Shown: positions 5,238-5,760 of the stretch, piece by piece
How the letters are laid out: the number at the start of each line of letters is the position of its first letter
Position numbering within the stretch: position 1 is the stretch's first letter
Assembly: GCA_023409435.1 (NCBI GenBank)
Contig: JAEYHP010000069.1
Span: forward strand, 1 to 5,760
DNA: 5,760 nt
Reading direction: 5' to 3'
DNA from: Bacillota bacterium
GTDB lineage: Bacteria; Bacillota; Clostridia; Christensenellales; CAG-138
Position numbers and translations under genes: made by a program
Notes under the pieces: generated by a model
Told to the model about the DNA's origin: nothing
The model's input: the letters and a program-made list of their open reading frames with translations, nothing else
Database searches by the model: none

Positions 5238-5760
5238 TATATAGCTACGACGGCAGCTTCGACGGCCTGTTATGCTGCGTGTTTGAAAGCTACAACAGCC
5301 GGGAGATTCCTTCGGATATTCTGCCGGATACGAGCGAGCTTCCTTTTCTGCTTCCCGTAAAGACGATCATCACCATCCCCGACAGGGCGCGCCGCGTGCG
5401 CCGTTCCATCCCCCAAAAAATCGGAACGGACGCAATGGATTTTGTACGGCGCGCCTTTTTGACCTGCCATGCGCAAAAGGAATTGCTGATCCTGCAATTT
5501 TTGCGCCTGGGGTATGAAAAAGGCCCCGTCGTGATGCGCATGCTCACCGACGATACCGTGCACGCCCTGAATGAAGCGGTGCTGCATCTGGAGCATGAAG
5601 CGCATCTGTTCACGGGCTTTGTTCGTTTTTCCGAGGCGAACGGCGTGCTGGTATCCACAATCGAGCCGAAAAACACCGTGCTCCCCATCATCGCGCCGCA
5701 CTTTTGCTCGCGCTATCCCAACGAGCGGTTCGTATTGTACGATAAAACGCACTCCATGGC
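5216..5760 (+). CDS. Putative DNA metabolism protein (TIGR03915 / DUF4130 type), N-terminal 181 codons
   Basis: The frame stays open to the window edge, so the C-terminus is missing; family members are about 250 residues long, and some relatives carry a C-terminal uracil-DNA-glycosylase-like domain. The start YSYDGSFDGLLCCVFESY matches the family opening (YDGSFxGLL). Later landmarks are the RRAFLTCHAQKE segment (residues about 82-93) with its Leu-rich helix, the LEHEAHLFTGFVRFSE segment (about 128-143) and APHFCSRYPNERFVLYD (about 161-177). It overlaps the radical SAM gene by 22 bp and is preceded by a strong ribosome site. The family nearly always sits next to, or is fused with partners of, the TIGR03916 radical SAM proteins, but its biochemical role has not been settled. 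Whether a glycosylase domain follows cannot be seen here. Confidence 0.9.
   Translation, partial: MPERPALVYSYDGSFDGLLCCVFESYNSREIPSDILPDTSELPFLLPVKTIITIPDRARRVRRSIPQKIGTDAMDFVRRAFLTCHAQKELLILQFLRLGYEKGPVVMRMLTDDTVHALNEAVLHLEHEAHLFTGFVRFSEANGVLVSTIEPKNTVLPIIAPHFCSRYPNERFVLYDKTHSM

Noticed and set aside
5270..5752. Minus-strand open frames of 133 and 160 codons near the right end
   Set aside because: They are antisense to the TIGR03915-type gene, which has a family-typical N-terminus and a strong ribosome site.

Overview
The window looks like a piece of a Bacillota genome, most likely an anaerobic Clostridia-type bacterium with mid-range GC. Three things suggest this: a [NiFe]-hydrogenase gene set with a cytochrome b5-like partner, a B. 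licheniformis-type (GH13_5) amylase, and the paired 'DNA modification/repair radical SAM' and 'DNA metabolism' genes that are common in Firmicutes. The taxonomic call is an inference from gene content; there is no rRNA or other marker.

Layout. Positions 1-1773 (minus strand) hold three overlapping genes read right to left. They are a soluble protein with a C-terminal cytochrome b5-like domain (1243-1773), a [NiFe]-hydrogenase small subunit (327-1265) and the N-terminal 110 codons of the large subunit (1-330, running off the window). The junctions overlap by 23 bp and 4 bp, so translation is probably coupled. Upstream lies an AT-rich stretch with a TATAAT box and a perfect 8-bp inverted repeat. 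Positions 1905-2200 (minus) carry a small GlsB/YeaQ/YmgE membrane protein with its own -10 box and a hairpin terminator that separates it from the hydrogenase operon. Positions 2264-3739 (minus) encode a cytoplasmic alpha-amylase with all catalytic residues intact.

From 3740 to 3920 is a divergent intergenic region. On the plus strand it holds a sigma70-type promoter whose spacer contains a perfect 14-bp palindrome with the GAAC-N4-GTTC core of a Gram-positive LexA (SOS) box. That promoter faces a TTG-initiated radical SAM/helix-hairpin-helix protein (3921-5237, TIGR03916 type). This gene overlaps by 22 bp a second gene (5216 to beyond the window end, TIGR03915 type).

Function. The hydrogenase set probably oxidises or evolves H2 in the cytoplasm and passes electrons to or from the b5-like protein. 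Both subunits depart from the classical motifs: the proximal-cluster CxxC has lost its first Cys, and the RIEGH motif of the large subunit reads RISGF. The radical SAM pair is the least understood part. An SOS box in its promoter would tie it to the DNA damage response. Little of the window is non-coding, and no gene-free stretch exceeds 200 bases.
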